Shown one piece after another: positions 16,468 through 25,635 of a stretch of DNA of 64,000 nucleotides. The notes beneath the pieces were generated by a model. That model did no database searches. It saw nothing but the letters and a program-made list of their open reading frames with translations, and had not been told where the DNA came from. Each line of letters begins with the position of its first letter. The stretch's first letter is position 1. Location of the stretch: assembly GCF_003984645.1 (NCBI RefSeq), contig NZ_RWKI01000007.1:62001-126000 (forward strand). The letters run 5' to 3'. Source of the DNA: Variovorax sp. MHTC-1 (GTDB lineage: Bacteria > Pseudomonadota > Gammaproteobacteria > Burkholderiales > Burkholderiaceae_C). Position numbers and translations under genes: made by a program.

Positions 16468-17487
16468 TCAGGGGGCGGCGATCTTGTCCATGATCTGTGC
16501 CACCAGCGCCTCCGACAGCTCGGCCCGGCGCAGCTCGTAGACCGGCGTGAAGAAGATGCGGTGCCCGAGCACCGAGGGCAGCACGGCCGCCAGGTCCGCC
16601 GGCTCCAGGTGCGTGCGACCCTCGAGCCAGGCCACGGTGCGCGCCGCCCGCAGCAGCGCGCTCATGCCGCGCGGGCTGGCGCCGGCGAGGATCAGGCGGT
16701 CCATGTCCACGCCATCGAGCCGGATGCCGAACTTCTGCGGCGTCTCGCTGGCTTCCCAGAGATCGAGCACATAGCGCTCGATGGTCTGGCTGGCGCGCAC
16801 CGTGCGCTGCACCTGTGCGCCGATGGCGTTGAGCCGGTCCCACGGCAGGATGGCGGACGCCACCTTGTCGATCAGGCCCTCGGTGTCGTGGAAGGCGGTG
16901 TCGAACACCAGCGACTGGCGGATGGCGCGGTCGGCGGGCTTGGGCATGTTCAGCTCGAACATGAAGCGGTCGCGCGCCGCGGATGCCAGCTCGAAGGTCT
17001 CCTCCCGCTCGACCTTGTTGCGGTCGGCGAACACCGTCATGTGCGGAAAGCTGTACTCGCGGTCGAAGGCGGAGACGGTGCGCTCGGCCATGGCGCGCAG
17101 CAGCAGCGACTGCACCTGCGGCCGGGCCCGGTTGATCTCGTTGAAGAAGAAGGTGACCAGGCGCTCGCCGTGGCGCAGCAGCGGTCCGGGGTCGATGCGC
17201 GGCCGGCCTTGGGCATCGACATAGGTGTGATAGACCAGGTCGCCCGGCATCAGGTCGACCGTGCCCTCGACGCGCTCGAAATCGCCGCCGATGGCGCGCG
17301 AGAAGGCGCGCAGCACCGTGGTCTTGCCGACGCCGACGTCGCCTTCGAGCAGTACGTGGCCGCGCGCGAACAGCGCGACGTTGATGAGGCGGATCGTCTG
17401 CGCCTGCCCGATCACCGCTTTCGCGACCTCGGCTTCGACGCGCAGCGCGAGTTGGCGCCAGTCTTCGAGTTGTTCTTGGGAGCCCAT
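16468..17487 (-). CDS. mxaR: MoxR-type AAA+ ATPase (MxaR)
   Basis: The 339-residue ATPase has Walker A GDVGVGKTT (about 49-57), Walker B FFFNEINRA and GASPRGMSALLRAAR in the C-terminal lid region. Members act with vWA proteins to insert cofactors or metals into large enzymes. In methylotrophs MxaR sits in the mxa operon, as here upstream of mxaS-A-C-K-L. It follows the mxaD-like gene by 19 bases. Confidence 0.88.
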   Translation of the reverse strand: MGSQEQLEDWRQLALRVEAEVAKAVIGQAQTIRLINVALFARGHVLLEGDVGVGKTTVLRAFSRAIGGDFERVEGTVDLMPGDLVYHTYVDAQGRPRIDPGPLLRHGERLVTFFFNEINRARPQVQSLLLRAMAERTVSAFDREYSFPHMTVFADRNKVEREETFELASAARDRFMFELNMPKPADRAIRQSLVFDTAFHDTEGLIDKVASAILPWDRLNAIGAQVQRTVRASQTIERYVLDLWEASETPQKFGIRLDGVDMDRLILAGASPRGMSALLRAARTVAWLEGRTHLEPADLAAVLPSVLGHRIFFTPVYELRRAELSEALVAQIMDKIAAP

Positions 17488-17506
17488 GGTGTCGGTTCCG
17501 GCGCCG

Positions 17507-18052
17507 CTACTTCGACTCGATCAGCTTCTTCAGGTTGTCGAGCCCGCTGCGGTAGACGCCGGTGACGGCCTTCAGCGCGGCCTCGTCGTTCTGCTCCGGC
17601 GGCGGGTTGTTGTTCGGAAAGCCGCGATAGAAGGCGCCGCGCCACTCGACCGTCGACTTGCCGCCGTCCGCGACGACCGAGAGCGTGGAGGTGTAGTTCG
17701 TCACCGGCAGCGCGCCGCCGTCCTTGGCGCGGTAGCCGTACTTCTTCTGCGCATCGTCGTAGCTTTCGAGTGTCTCGACGAGCGTGCCGCCGTCCTTGAG
17801 CTTGAGGCTTCTCACCGAGCCTACGGCGTTGCCCTTGTCGGCGGGGCTTTCGGCCACGGCCGGATGCCAGTCCTTCAGCGCGTTGAAGTTCTTGATCGCA
17901 GCCCAGACGGCATCCGCCGGCGCCTCGATGGTGACTTTTTCCGTCACCTTCTGGCGCGTCGGCCCGTGGGCCAGGCTGGAGGCCGATGCGGCGAGAAGCA
18001 GGGACGCAACGAGGATCGGGAAGGCCCGTCGGCGGGAAGCGTATGTCGGCAT
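17507..18052 (-). CDS. mxaD: MxaD-like SRPBCC family periplasmic protein
   Basis: The 181-residue protein has an N-terminal signal peptide (through ASASSLAHG, about 29) and an SRPBCC/START-type fold: VTIEAPADAVWAAIKNFNAL near 40-59, a central YGYRAKDGG, and a C-terminal helix GLDNLKKLIESK. MxaD of Methylobacterium belongs to this family and helps electron transfer between methanol dehydrogenase and its cytochrome. ATG 18052 follows a GGAA-containing site. The position just before mxaR supports the name. Confidence 0.75.
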   Translation of the reverse strand: MPTYASRRRAFPILVASLLLAASASSLAHGPTRQKVTEKVTIEAPADAVWAAIKNFNALKDWHPAVAESPADKGNAVGSVRSLKLKDGGTLVETLESYDDAQKKYGYRAKDGGALPVTNYTSTLSVVADGGKSTVEWRGAFYRGFPNNNPPPEQNDEAALKAVTGVYRSGLDNLKKLIESK

Positions 18053-18087
18053 GGGTGTTCCGTGATGGGTAGGTGGTGCGAAAGTCT

Positions 18088-19071
18088 TCAGGGATCGGCC
18101 GGCGCGCCGATGAAGGCGCCGAAGCCGCGGCTGTTCTTGCCCGTGGCGATGGTCTGGAGCTTGCGTCCGCTTTCGGCCTCCAGCACCTGCACGTTGTCGT
18201 CCATCCAGTTCACGACATAGACGCGGCCGGCGTGCGCGGCGATGCCCTCCGGGTAGGCGAAGCCGGGGAGGGTGCGCAGCACGCGCAGCGAATCGGCATC
18301 GACCACGCTGACGCTGTCGTCGCGCTGGTTGGTCACGTACAGCAGCGCGCCGCCCTGCGCCAGCGCCGCGCCGTAAGGGGCCTTGCCGACCTTCACGGTC
18401 GCGACGACGGCCGGCCGCCGCGTGTCGCGCACGTCGATCACCGAGATGTCGTCGCTCTGCACGTTGAGCGCATAGAGCCTTGCGCGCGCCGCGTCGTAGA
18501 GCAGCGCGAAGGGATGGCTGCCGACGCGAACGCGCGCCAGCACCCGCCGCGCTGTCGTGTCGATCACCGCCACGCTGTCGTCGTCGCGCTCGGCCACGAA
18601 CACGGTGGCCTCGTCGGTGTGCGCGGCCACGCCGGCCGGCGCGCGGCCCACCGGAATCGAGGCCAGGGGCGGCGCGGCCCCGCTGGCATGCGCGTCGAAC
18701 ACCAGCAGCCGGCCGGCGTACCAGTCGGCCACGTACAGCTGCCGGCCGTCGCCCGAGATGTCGAGGCCTACCGGCCCGTCTCCCGCTGGAAGCGTGCTCA
18801 CGACCTTCTGCTGGCGCATGTCGATGACCGAGATGGTCTTGCTGTCGGGGTTGGAGACGAAGGCGCGGCCGGCACGGCCCGACGCCACCACGCCGGCCGG
18901 CGACCGGCCGACCGCGACCGTGGCCACCACCTGCTGCGACGCAAGGTCGATCACCGACACGTCGTGGCTTCCCTGGTTGGTGATGTAGGCGAAGGGCGAG
19001 GCGCCGGCCGTGGTGCACAGCAGGAGGGCAGCGACCCATCCGCTGCGCACGGGTGTTGCGGCGCCCCTCAT
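18088..19071 (-). CDS. Exported YVTN-type beta-propeller protein
   Basis: The 327-residue protein has a signal peptide (to about 24) followed by seven or so repeats of the form VSVIDLASQQVVATVAVGRSP and VSVVDADSLRVLRTLPG, the YVTN/NHL-like propeller pattern. Such proteins accompany PQQ-dependent dehydrogenases and may bind the enzyme or its cytochrome, but a biochemical role is not established. A second, different propeller gene lies across the divergent promoter at 24640. It is probably cotranscribed with the xox genes. Confidence 0.85.
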   Translation of the reverse strand: MRGAATPVRSGWVAALLLCTTAGASPFAYITNQGSHDVSVIDLASQQVVATVAVGRSPAGVVASGRAGRAFVSNPDSKTISVIDMRQQKVVSTLPAGDGPVGLDISGDGRQLYVADWYAGRLLVFDAHASGAAPPLASIPVGRAPAGVAAHTDEATVFVAERDDDSVAVIDTTARRVLARVRVGSHPFALLYDAARARLYALNVQSDDISVIDVRDTRRPAVVATVKVGKAPYGAALAQGGALLYVTNQRDDSVSVVDADSLRVLRTLPGFAYPEGIAAHAGRVYVVNWMDDNVQVLEAESGRKLQTIATGKNSRGFGAFIGAPADP

Positions 19072-19092
19072 GGCTGTGCGCGTCGGCGCCGT

Positions 19093-19467
19093 TCAGCGCC
19101 CGTTGGCCGGGCCGATGAAGCAGCCCTTTTTCACCTTGGCCTGGAGCGCGCGGTAGCGCTTGATATCGGCCTGGAGCTGTTCCGAATCGCGGATGTAGCC
19201 GCCGCGCTCGCCGCCGATGGTGGTGGCCTTGCTCGCGGTGCTCAGCTGCACGTAGTTCGCGTACTTCACCTCCTTGGCGAGCGCATCGAGCGCGCACGAG
19301 CACTTGTTGATCATCTCGAAGGTGCCGGCGCCTGGATGCGCGGCCATGCATTCCTGCACGTAGAGCACGCGGTCCACGGTGGGGAAGTCGTTCGCGGGCG
19401 AGGCGGCGTGCACGGCCATCGGCAGGCCGAGCAAGCACAGGAGGCGGAGCGTGTTCTTCATTGGCAT
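19093..19467 (-). CDS. Small exported protein of the xox cluster, unknown function
   Basis: The 124-residue protein has a signal peptide (LLCLLGLPMAVHA, cleavage about residue 21) and a mature part with four Cys: VQECMAAHP, NKCSCALD and KKGCFIG. Together these could make two disulfides or bind metal. No known domain is recognised. It lies between the propeller gene and another unknown exported protein, all facing the same way behind xoxJ. ATG 19461 is an alternative start. Confidence 0.7.
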   Translation of the reverse strand: MPMKNTLRLLCLLGLPMAVHAASPANDFPTVDRVLYVQECMAAHPGAGTFEMINKCSCALDALAKEVKYANYVQLSTASKATTIGGERGGYIRDSEQLQADIKRYRALQAKVKKGCFIGPANGR

Positions 19468-19494
19468 GCGCTGGAGTTCGTTCGAGGCGGCGCG

Positions 19495-20178
19495 TCAGCG
19501 CGCCGGCGCCTGGGCGCCGTCGATGAGAAGTTCCTCGACGAGCAGGGGTTTGGCGATCAGGCCTTCGCCCCGGATCTGGGTCCGGATGCCATAGACACCT
19601 CCGGGCACGGCGGTCGAGAGCAGGAAGCGGTAGTTCTTCTTCGCGAACTTTTCGTACCTCGGCCGGTTCGGGTCGTCCAGGAAGGGGCTGAACACGATCT
19701 CCTTGCCCTTCACCGCGCGCCCCTGGTAGCGAATCGTCACGTCGCGCACTTCGGCGCCCTGGTAGATCGCCATGCGCAGGCGCTTGCGGAAATGATTCTC
19801 GGAGCCGCCCGTGAGGCGCTTCATCTCGCGCACGTCATGCTCGAGGAAGTAAAGGATGACGGGGTTGCCTTCGGCCGCCGCCACCTCTGGCACCTGCAGC
19901 TTGCGCGCGCCGCTCAGGAATGCGCCCTTGGCATCGCAGCAGCTGCCGTCGGCCTTGGCGCTCAAAGCCACGGTGACGCTGTCGGCGAAAGCATCTTCCA
20001 GGCTGCCTGTCTTGCTGAAGGTGTAGCGCAGCAGGGTGGGCGGCTGCAAGGTCTGCAGCTGCGGCGTCATGAACAGCAGGCGCTCCGCGGGCGAGAAGTC
20101 GGGCTTGTCGCCCTCGGCCTGCGAGGCCAGGGGCGAGACGAGCAAGGCGCAGAGCGAGGCGGCGATGGCGAAGCGCAT
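19495..20178 (-). CDS. Exported protein of the xox cluster, unknown function
   Basis: The 227-residue protein (from ATG 20178) has a signal peptide ending near ASQAEG (about 22) and a mature beta-rich domain with KADGSCCDAKG, a vicinal Cys pair, and conserved-looking FLEHDVREMKRLTGGSENHFRKRLR. This combination is not an enzyme family I can name. It is placed ten bases after xoxJ and should be on the xoxFGJ message, so a role in enzyme maturation or metal handling is possible. An in-frame ATG 39 bases upstream would overlap xoxJ. Confidence 0.72.
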   Translation of the reverse strand: MRFAIAASLCALLVSPLASQAEGDKPDFSPAERLLFMTPQLQTLQPPTLLRYTFSKTGSLEDAFADSVTVALSAKADGSCCDAKGAFLSGARKLQVPEVAAAEGNPVILYFLEHDVREMKRLTGGSENHFRKRLRMAIYQGAEVRDVTIRYQGRAVKGKEIVFSPFLDDPNRPRYEKFAKKNYRFLLSTAVPGGVYGIRTQIRGEGLIAKPLLVEELLIDGAQAPAR

Positions 20179-20188
20179 GGAATTCGGC

Positions 20189-21079
20189 TCAGTTGTTGGG
20201 CGCCCCGAACGATGCATCGACCAGCGGGACCCCGTATTCCTTGAGGATCGCCTGGATCTCGGGCGCCTTGGATTCGATCAGCCCCTCGACCTGCTGCTTC
20301 CATTCGCGTTCGCCGTAGCGCACGCCCATGGCCATCTGGTAGTCGAGCCGGATTCCTTTTTCGGACTTCAGCGGCACCACGACCAAGGCCGGGTTCTTGA
20401 CCCGCTGGGCGAAGAATCCGGCGATCGGACCCCAGACGACCACGGCGTCGAGCTTGCCCCCGGCCAGGTCCCGCTCGACGATCTCACCCGGATACTGCGC
20501 CGGGTCGGCGCTCATGAGCTTGTAGGGCACGCCTTGTTCGAGCAGGCCGTGCCGGCCGAGCCATTGCGAGGCCGGCGAGCGGTCGTAGATGCCGATGCGC
20601 AGCGACTTCAGCTTGGCCGGATCGAGCTTGAGGAAATCCTCTGCCGAGGCGACATGGTCCATTCCCTTGCCCTTCGGGAAGACGAGCGCGTAGGTCGAGC
20701 GGTAGTACGGCTTGGTGACCGAGACCTCGTCGAGCCCGACGGGCACGCCCATCACGATGTCGCAGGGATAGTCCTGTCCCGGCAGCTTGAAGCGCAGCGT
20801 GTTGCGGAAGAAGGCCAGCCGCTGCGGGAACGAGTAGTAGGTGACCGGAAGTCCGAGCGCCTTGCCGAACAGCTCGGCGATGCGGTTCTCGATGCCCTCG
20901 CCCTTGGTGTTGGAGAAGGGCATGTTGTTCGGATCCTGGCACACGCGCAGCGCCTTGCGCGCCGGCGTGTCCTGGGCGATGGCGGGAATCAGCGCGCAGC
21001 AGCATGCCGCGCCCACGACGCCCGCGCGCAGACGGGCGCCGAAGGGCCGCGGCCTGCCAGCAGGCTGCCGGTCGGTCAT
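20189..21079 (-). CDS. xoxJ: XoxJ, periplasmic solute-binding-like methanol dehydrogenase accessory protein
   Basis: The 296-residue protein has a twin-Cys signal region and a periplasmic binding protein fold. MxaJ/XoxJ marks are ALRVCQDPNNMPFSNTKGEGIEN near 44-66 and DIVMGVPVGLDEVSVTKPYYRSTYALV. XoxJ is encoded with xoxF and xoxG and is thought to help fold or activate the dehydrogenase in the periplasm. Its start overlaps the xoxG stop by 4 bases (ATGA). Confidence 0.92.
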   Translation of the reverse strand: MTDRQPAGRPRPFGARLRAGVVGAACCCALIPAIAQDTPARKALRVCQDPNNMPFSNTKGEGIENRIAELFGKALGLPVTYYSFPQRLAFFRNTLRFKLPGQDYPCDIVMGVPVGLDEVSVTKPYYRSTYALVFPKGKGMDHVASAEDFLKLDPAKLKSLRIGIYDRSPASQWLGRHGLLEQGVPYKLMSADPAQYPGEIVERDLAGGKLDAVVVWGPIAGFFAQRVKNPALVVVPLKSEKGIRLDYQMAMGVRYGEREWKQQVEGLIESKAPEIQAILKEYGVPLVDASFGAPNN

Positions 21080-21480
21080 TTGATTTCTTCCACTCTGGCG
21101 CGCGTGATCGCGCCGTCGGATCGGCCCTTGAGGTAGGCGTAGAGCTGGTTGATGTTGTCCATCACCGCAGGGTTGTTGCCGAAGCTCTGCATGCCCTTGT
21201 CGAGCTTTCCGTCGCGCACGATCTTGATGAACTCTTCCTTCTTCAGCGTCTTCAGGCTGTTGATGAGAGAAGGGCCGACCATGCCTTCCTGGTTGGGGCC
21301 GTGGCAGCGATCGCAGGCGGCGGAGCGCCAGGCGCGAAATCCCTTCATGGTTTCCGGGTCCACCTTGTAGCCCTCCGTCACCTTGTAGGGCGCGGGGTCT
21401 GTCGCGGCGACAGCCATGGTGCAGGCCACGCCCGCGAGCAGAAGAAGGGAAGGCAGCAACGTTGACGAACGAAATTTCAT
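21076..21480 (-). CDS. xoxG: XoxG-type c-type cytochrome
   Basis: The 134-residue protein has a signal peptide (to about ATA, residue 26) and a single haem motif CDRCH (56-60); a likely axial Met is in GMQSFG. It is the expected electron acceptor of XoxF. It is shorter than many XoxG/cytochrome cL proteins, but lies directly behind xoxF (100 bases) and before xoxJ in the standard order. Confidence 0.88.
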   Translation of the reverse strand: MKFRSSTLLPSLLLLAGVACTMAVAATDPAPYKVTEGYKVDPETMKGFRAWRSAACDRCHGPNQEGMVGPSLINSLKTLKKEEFIKIVRDGKLDKGMQSFGNNPAVMDNINQLYAYLKGRSDGAITRARVEEIK

Positions 21481-21580
21481 GGCTCCTGGGTCTCCGATAT
21501 CTTTGGAAAGGTAAAGGGGGAGAGCCCTCTCATGAGTGCTCTCCCGGTCCGCCCGCCTATCGCGGCTTGCGGCTTGCGGC

Positions 21581-23407
21581 TCAGTTCGGCAGCGCGAACA
21601 CAGTCAGCGAGCCGCCGAGCTCGGTGTACTGGCTCAGCTCCTTGTAGCCGCCGACAGCGCCGAGCCCTTCGGTGCTCTTCTCCGGATCGATGCCTGCCGC
21701 CATGCCGATGCCGGCCCAGCCGCCGATGCCCGAGAGCACGCCGATGTACTGCTTGCCCTTGTTCTCATAGGTGAACACGTTGCCGATGATGCCGGAAGGG
21801 GTCTTGAACTTGAAGAGCTCCTTGGTGATGTCCTTGGCATCGACGCACTTGAGGTAGCCCTCCAGCGTGCCGTAGCAGGAGATGCCGCCCGCGGTGTTCA
21901 GCGAGCCGCTCCATACCGAGAACTTCTCCGCCTTGCTCTGCACGATCTTGCCGGTGCCGGCATCCCAGGTGATGTAGTTGCCCATGCCACCGTGGCTGCC
22001 CGGCGTGGGATACATGGAGAGCGTGGCACCCACGTAGGGCTGGCCGGCCGTGTATTCGACCTTGAACGGCTCGTAGTCCATGCAGACGTGGTTCGTCGGC
22101 ACGTAGAAGAGCTTGGTGTTGGGGTCGTAGGAAGCCGGCTGCTGGTCCTTGGTGCCCAGTGCCGCGGGGCAGATGCCCTTGGTATTGACATCGGGGCCGT
22201 TCTTTGCGGTCGAGTACTTGGCCACCACCTGCGGCCGGCCGGTCTTCATGTCGACGTGCGTGGCCCAGTTCACCTTGGGGTCGAATTTCTCGGCCACCAG
22301 CAGCGCACCGGTCACGCGGTCGAGCGTGTAGGCGAAGCCGTTGCGGTCGAAGTGCACCAGCGCCTTGGTCGGCTTGCCCTTGACGTTGATGTCCGCCAGG
22401 ATCATTTCGTTGATGCCGTCGAAGTCCCATTCGTCGAACGGCGTCATCTGGTAGACCCAGTTGACCTTGCCGGTGTCCACGTCGCGCGACCAGATGCTCA
22501 TCGACCACTTGTTGTCGCCGGGGCGCTGCGATGGATTCCAGGTCGACGGATTTCCGGTGCCGTAGTACACCGCGTTGGTCGCCTTGTCGTAGCTGTACCA
22601 GCCCCAGGTGGTGCCGCCGCCGATCTTCCACTGGTCGCCCTGCCAGGTCTTCAGCGAGGAGTCCTTGCCGACCGGCGCGAGCTTGCCGTCGGTCCAGGTC
22701 ATGGTCTTCGCAGGGTCCATCAGCATCTCTTCGTCCGGCCCGGTGCTGTAGCCCTTCCAGGCCAGCTTGCCGTCCGAGATGTTGTAGGCCGCCAGGAAGC
22801 CGCGCACGCCGAACTCGCCGCCGCTGATGCCGGTGATGACCTTGTCCTTGAAGACATGGGGCGCATTGGTGTTGGTGGCGCCGACCTTCGGATCGCCGTT
22901 CTTCACCGACCACACCACCTTGCCGGTCTTGGCGTCGAGCGCGACCAGGGTGGTGTCGGCCTGCTGCAGGAAGACCTTGCCCTCGGCATAGGCCAGGCCG
23001 CGGTTCACCGTGTCGCAGCACATGACCGCAATCACCGACTGGTCCTGCTTCGGCTCGTACTTCCACAGGATCTTCTGTGTATCCACATCGAGCGCGAACA
23101 CCTTGTTCGGGAAGGGCGAATGCAGGTACATCGCGCCGTCGACCACCAGGGGCGAGCCCTCGTGGCCGCGCAGCACGCCGGTGGAGAAGGTCCACGCGAC
23201 CTGCATCTTGCCGACGTTGCTCTTGGTGATCTGCTTCAACTTGCTGTAGCGCTGGTTGAACATGTCGCCCGATTGCATCGCCCAGTTCTTCGAGTTGGCG
23301 ACGTTCTTCTCTACATCGGCATTGGCAAGCGCCAAAGCCGGAAGAGCAAGCATCGCGACGCCGACATGCCGTACGAGACGGCCGACGATCTGCCTGGAAA
23401 ACTTCAT
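21581..23407 (-). CDS. xoxF: XoxF, lanthanide-type PQQ methanol dehydrogenase
   Basis: The 608-residue quinoprotein has a signal peptide (cleavage about 28-30) and an eight-bladed PQQ propeller. The vicinal disulfide is C130-C131 in AVMCCDT; metal and PQQ ligands are E198 (GGEFG) and N286 (GNPSTWN); catalytic Asp328 is followed by Asp330 in the motif WDFDG. The second Asp distinguishes lanthanide-dependent XoxF from calcium MxaF, which has WDYAG there. It oxidises methanol in the periplasm and passes electrons to XoxG. GAGGAG 7-12 bases upstream fixes ATG 23407. No mxaI small-subunit gene follows, as is normal for XoxF. Confidence 0.96.
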   Translation of the reverse strand: MKFSRQIVGRLVRHVGVAMLALPALALANADVEKNVANSKNWAMQSGDMFNQRYSKLKQITKSNVGKMQVAWTFSTGVLRGHEGSPLVVDGAMYLHSPFPNKVFALDVDTQKILWKYEPKQDQSVIAVMCCDTVNRGLAYAEGKVFLQQADTTLVALDAKTGKVVWSVKNGDPKVGATNTNAPHVFKDKVITGISGGEFGVRGFLAAYNISDGKLAWKGYSTGPDEEMLMDPAKTMTWTDGKLAPVGKDSSLKTWQGDQWKIGGGTTWGWYSYDKATNAVYYGTGNPSTWNPSQRPGDNKWSMSIWSRDVDTGKVNWVYQMTPFDEWDFDGINEMILADINVKGKPTKALVHFDRNGFAYTLDRVTGALLVAEKFDPKVNWATHVDMKTGRPQVVAKYSTAKNGPDVNTKGICPAALGTKDQQPASYDPNTKLFYVPTNHVCMDYEPFKVEYTAGQPYVGATLSMYPTPGSHGGMGNYITWDAGTGKIVQSKAEKFSVWSGSLNTAGGISCYGTLEGYLKCVDAKDITKELFKFKTPSGIIGNVFTYENKGKQYIGVLSGIGGWAGIGMAAGIDPEKSTEGLGAVGGYKELSQYTELGGSLTVFALPN

Positions 23408-23889
23408 AAATGTCTCCTCACATTTGACAGTGGGTATCGAACACGAATTGGCAGCAGCCTTCGGATCTATTCGATCGGTTTGGCGAAGGCTGCGGACCGC
23501 AACATCCATGCCCACCATGCCGCAACGCAATCGCCGGTCTCGTCGATGCGGCTTCGATCGGCAGGGTACGCTGTCTCTTCGGCGGATGCCGGTTTCGGGC
23601 GCTGCAAGAGGACGATCGGACCTAGGGAAATCCCCAGCGTTGGATGCCTTCGCCGCGCCGCACGTCACGCATCGCCGCGGCAGTGCGCCGCGTGCGCATC
23701 CAAATTTGACGCAAAGTGTCTCGCGCCAAGTGCCGATGTCGAGCGCCGAGGGGCGGCAGAGGCGCTTGCTCAGGCAAATGTGTAGGACGGATTCCAGTAA
23801 AACCCTGAGGCGGGCAGAGGCACAGAATTTGCGATTCGATGACAACCGGCACATACATTGAGACAGCTCGACGCATCCCTTCGGCCTCC
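23408..23889. promoter_or_regulatory. Divergent intergenic region between xoxF and the PQQ-associated ABC genes
   Basis: About 480 bases without a convincing gene separate xoxF (minus) from the ABC ATPase (plus) and must hold both promoters. The xoxF-proximal 60 bases carry its ribosome site. No clear paired -35/-10 boxes or operator were identified with confidence. A short in-frame extension of the ATPase gene to ATG 23839 is possible. Confidence 0.5.
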
Positions 23890-24603
<714 letters not shown>

Positions 24604-24639
24604 AACTCGCCGACCCCGAAAACAAAGATGGAGACATGC

Positions 24640-25635
24640 ATGCAAAGACCTTCCCTTCCGATCCTGCGCACGCGGCTTCGCACCGCCGCCGGCGCACTGG
24701 CGCTGGCGGCCGCGAGCCAGGCCGTGCTGGCGCAGGGCACCGCCTACGTGTCGAGCGAGAAAGACAACGCGCTGACGGTGATCGACCTGGCAACGCTCGC
24801 CGTCAAAGGCACGATCCCCACCTGCAAGCGCGCGCGCCATCTCCAGCTGACGCCCGAGCGCCAGCTCATGGTCGCCTGCACCGACTCCAACGAGGCCGAC
24901 CTGATCGACCCGGCCAGCGGCAAGTCGGTGCGCCGCATCCCGCTGGGCGACGAGCCCGAGGCCTTCGATCTGTCGCCCGACGGCAAGGTCATCTATGTCT
25001 CCAACGAGGACGCGGGCGAGGCCAGCTTCATCGATGCGGCCAGCGGCAAGAAGCTGCGCGCCGTGAAGGTGGGCGCGGAACCGGAAGGCGTCAAGGTGAG
25101 CGCCGATGGCAAGACCCTGTACGTCACCTCCGAGGTGGCGAGCCTGGTGCATGTGATCGACACCGCGAGCGGCAAGGTCGTCAAGAACATCCGGGTCGGC
25201 AAGCGGCCGCGGCGCATGGCGATCACGCCCGACGGCAAGGAGCTGTGGATCACCAACGAGCTGGGCGCCACCGTCAGCATCGTCTCGACCGCCACCAACG
25301 AGGTGATCGACACCGTGAAGTTCGAGCTCAAGGGTGCGCGCGCCGAGGACATCACGCCGGTCGGCATCCAGATGACGAAGGACGGCCGGCGGGCCTTCGT
25401 CGGCCTCGGGCGCGCGAACCACGTCGCCTTCGTCGATGTGGCCAGCCGCAAGGTCGGCCCGCTGGTGCTGGTCGGCAAGCGCGCCTGGAACGTCGCGCTC
25501 GACAAGGCAGAGGCGCGGCTCTACGTCGTCAACGGGCTCTCCGACGACGTGACGGTGGTCGATGTGGCCGGCGCCAAGGCGATCAAGAGCGTTCCGGTCG
25601 GACGCGTGCCCTACGGACTCGTGATCGTGGAATGA
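24640..25635 (+). CDS. PQQ-associated YVTN beta-propeller protein
   Basis: The 331-residue protein has a signal peptide (to VLAQG, about 28) and seven propeller repeats: NALTVIDLATLAVKGTIP, GKVIYVSNEDAGEASFIDAASGK, GKTLYVTSEVASLVHVIDTASGK and similar. Proteins of this type occur with the ABC genes beside PQQ dehydrogenases. A GGAGA site favours ATG 24640 over ATG 24628. The stop overlaps the next gene's start by 4 bases, so it is in one operon with the transporter. Confidence 0.88.
   Translation: MQRPSLPILRTRLRTAAGALALAAASQAVLAQGTAYVSSEKDNALTVIDLATLAVKGTIPTCKRARHLQLTPERQLMVACTDSNEADLIDPASGKSVRRIPLGDEPEAFDLSPDGKVIYVSNEDAGEASFIDAASGKKLRAVKVGAEPEGVKVSADGKTLYVTSEVASLVHVIDTASGKVVKNIRVGKRPRRMAITPDGKELWITNELGATVSIVSTATNEVIDTVKFELKGARAEDITPVGIQMTKDGRRAFVGLGRANHVAFVDVASRKVGPLVLVGKRAWNVALDKAEARLYVVNGLSDDVTVVDVAGAKAIKSVPVGRVPYGLVIVE

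Noticed and set aside
14672-16843. A 723-codon minus-strand frame running across mxaS into mxaA
   Set aside because: Only the mxaA part (from ATG 15577) has signal peptide, membrane segment and family character; upstream it is an out-of-frame reading of mxaS and mxaR.
21581-23407. Naming the dehydrogenase MxaF because mxa-type accessory genes follow
   Set aside because: The WDFDG motif, linked xoxG/xoxJ and lack of mxaI all point to XoxF.
21536-23785. A 749-codon open frame on the plus strand opposite xoxF
   Set aside because: It lies wholly over a gene with clear motifs, has His/Arg/Val-rich composition typical of antisense frames in GC-rich DNA, and matches no family.
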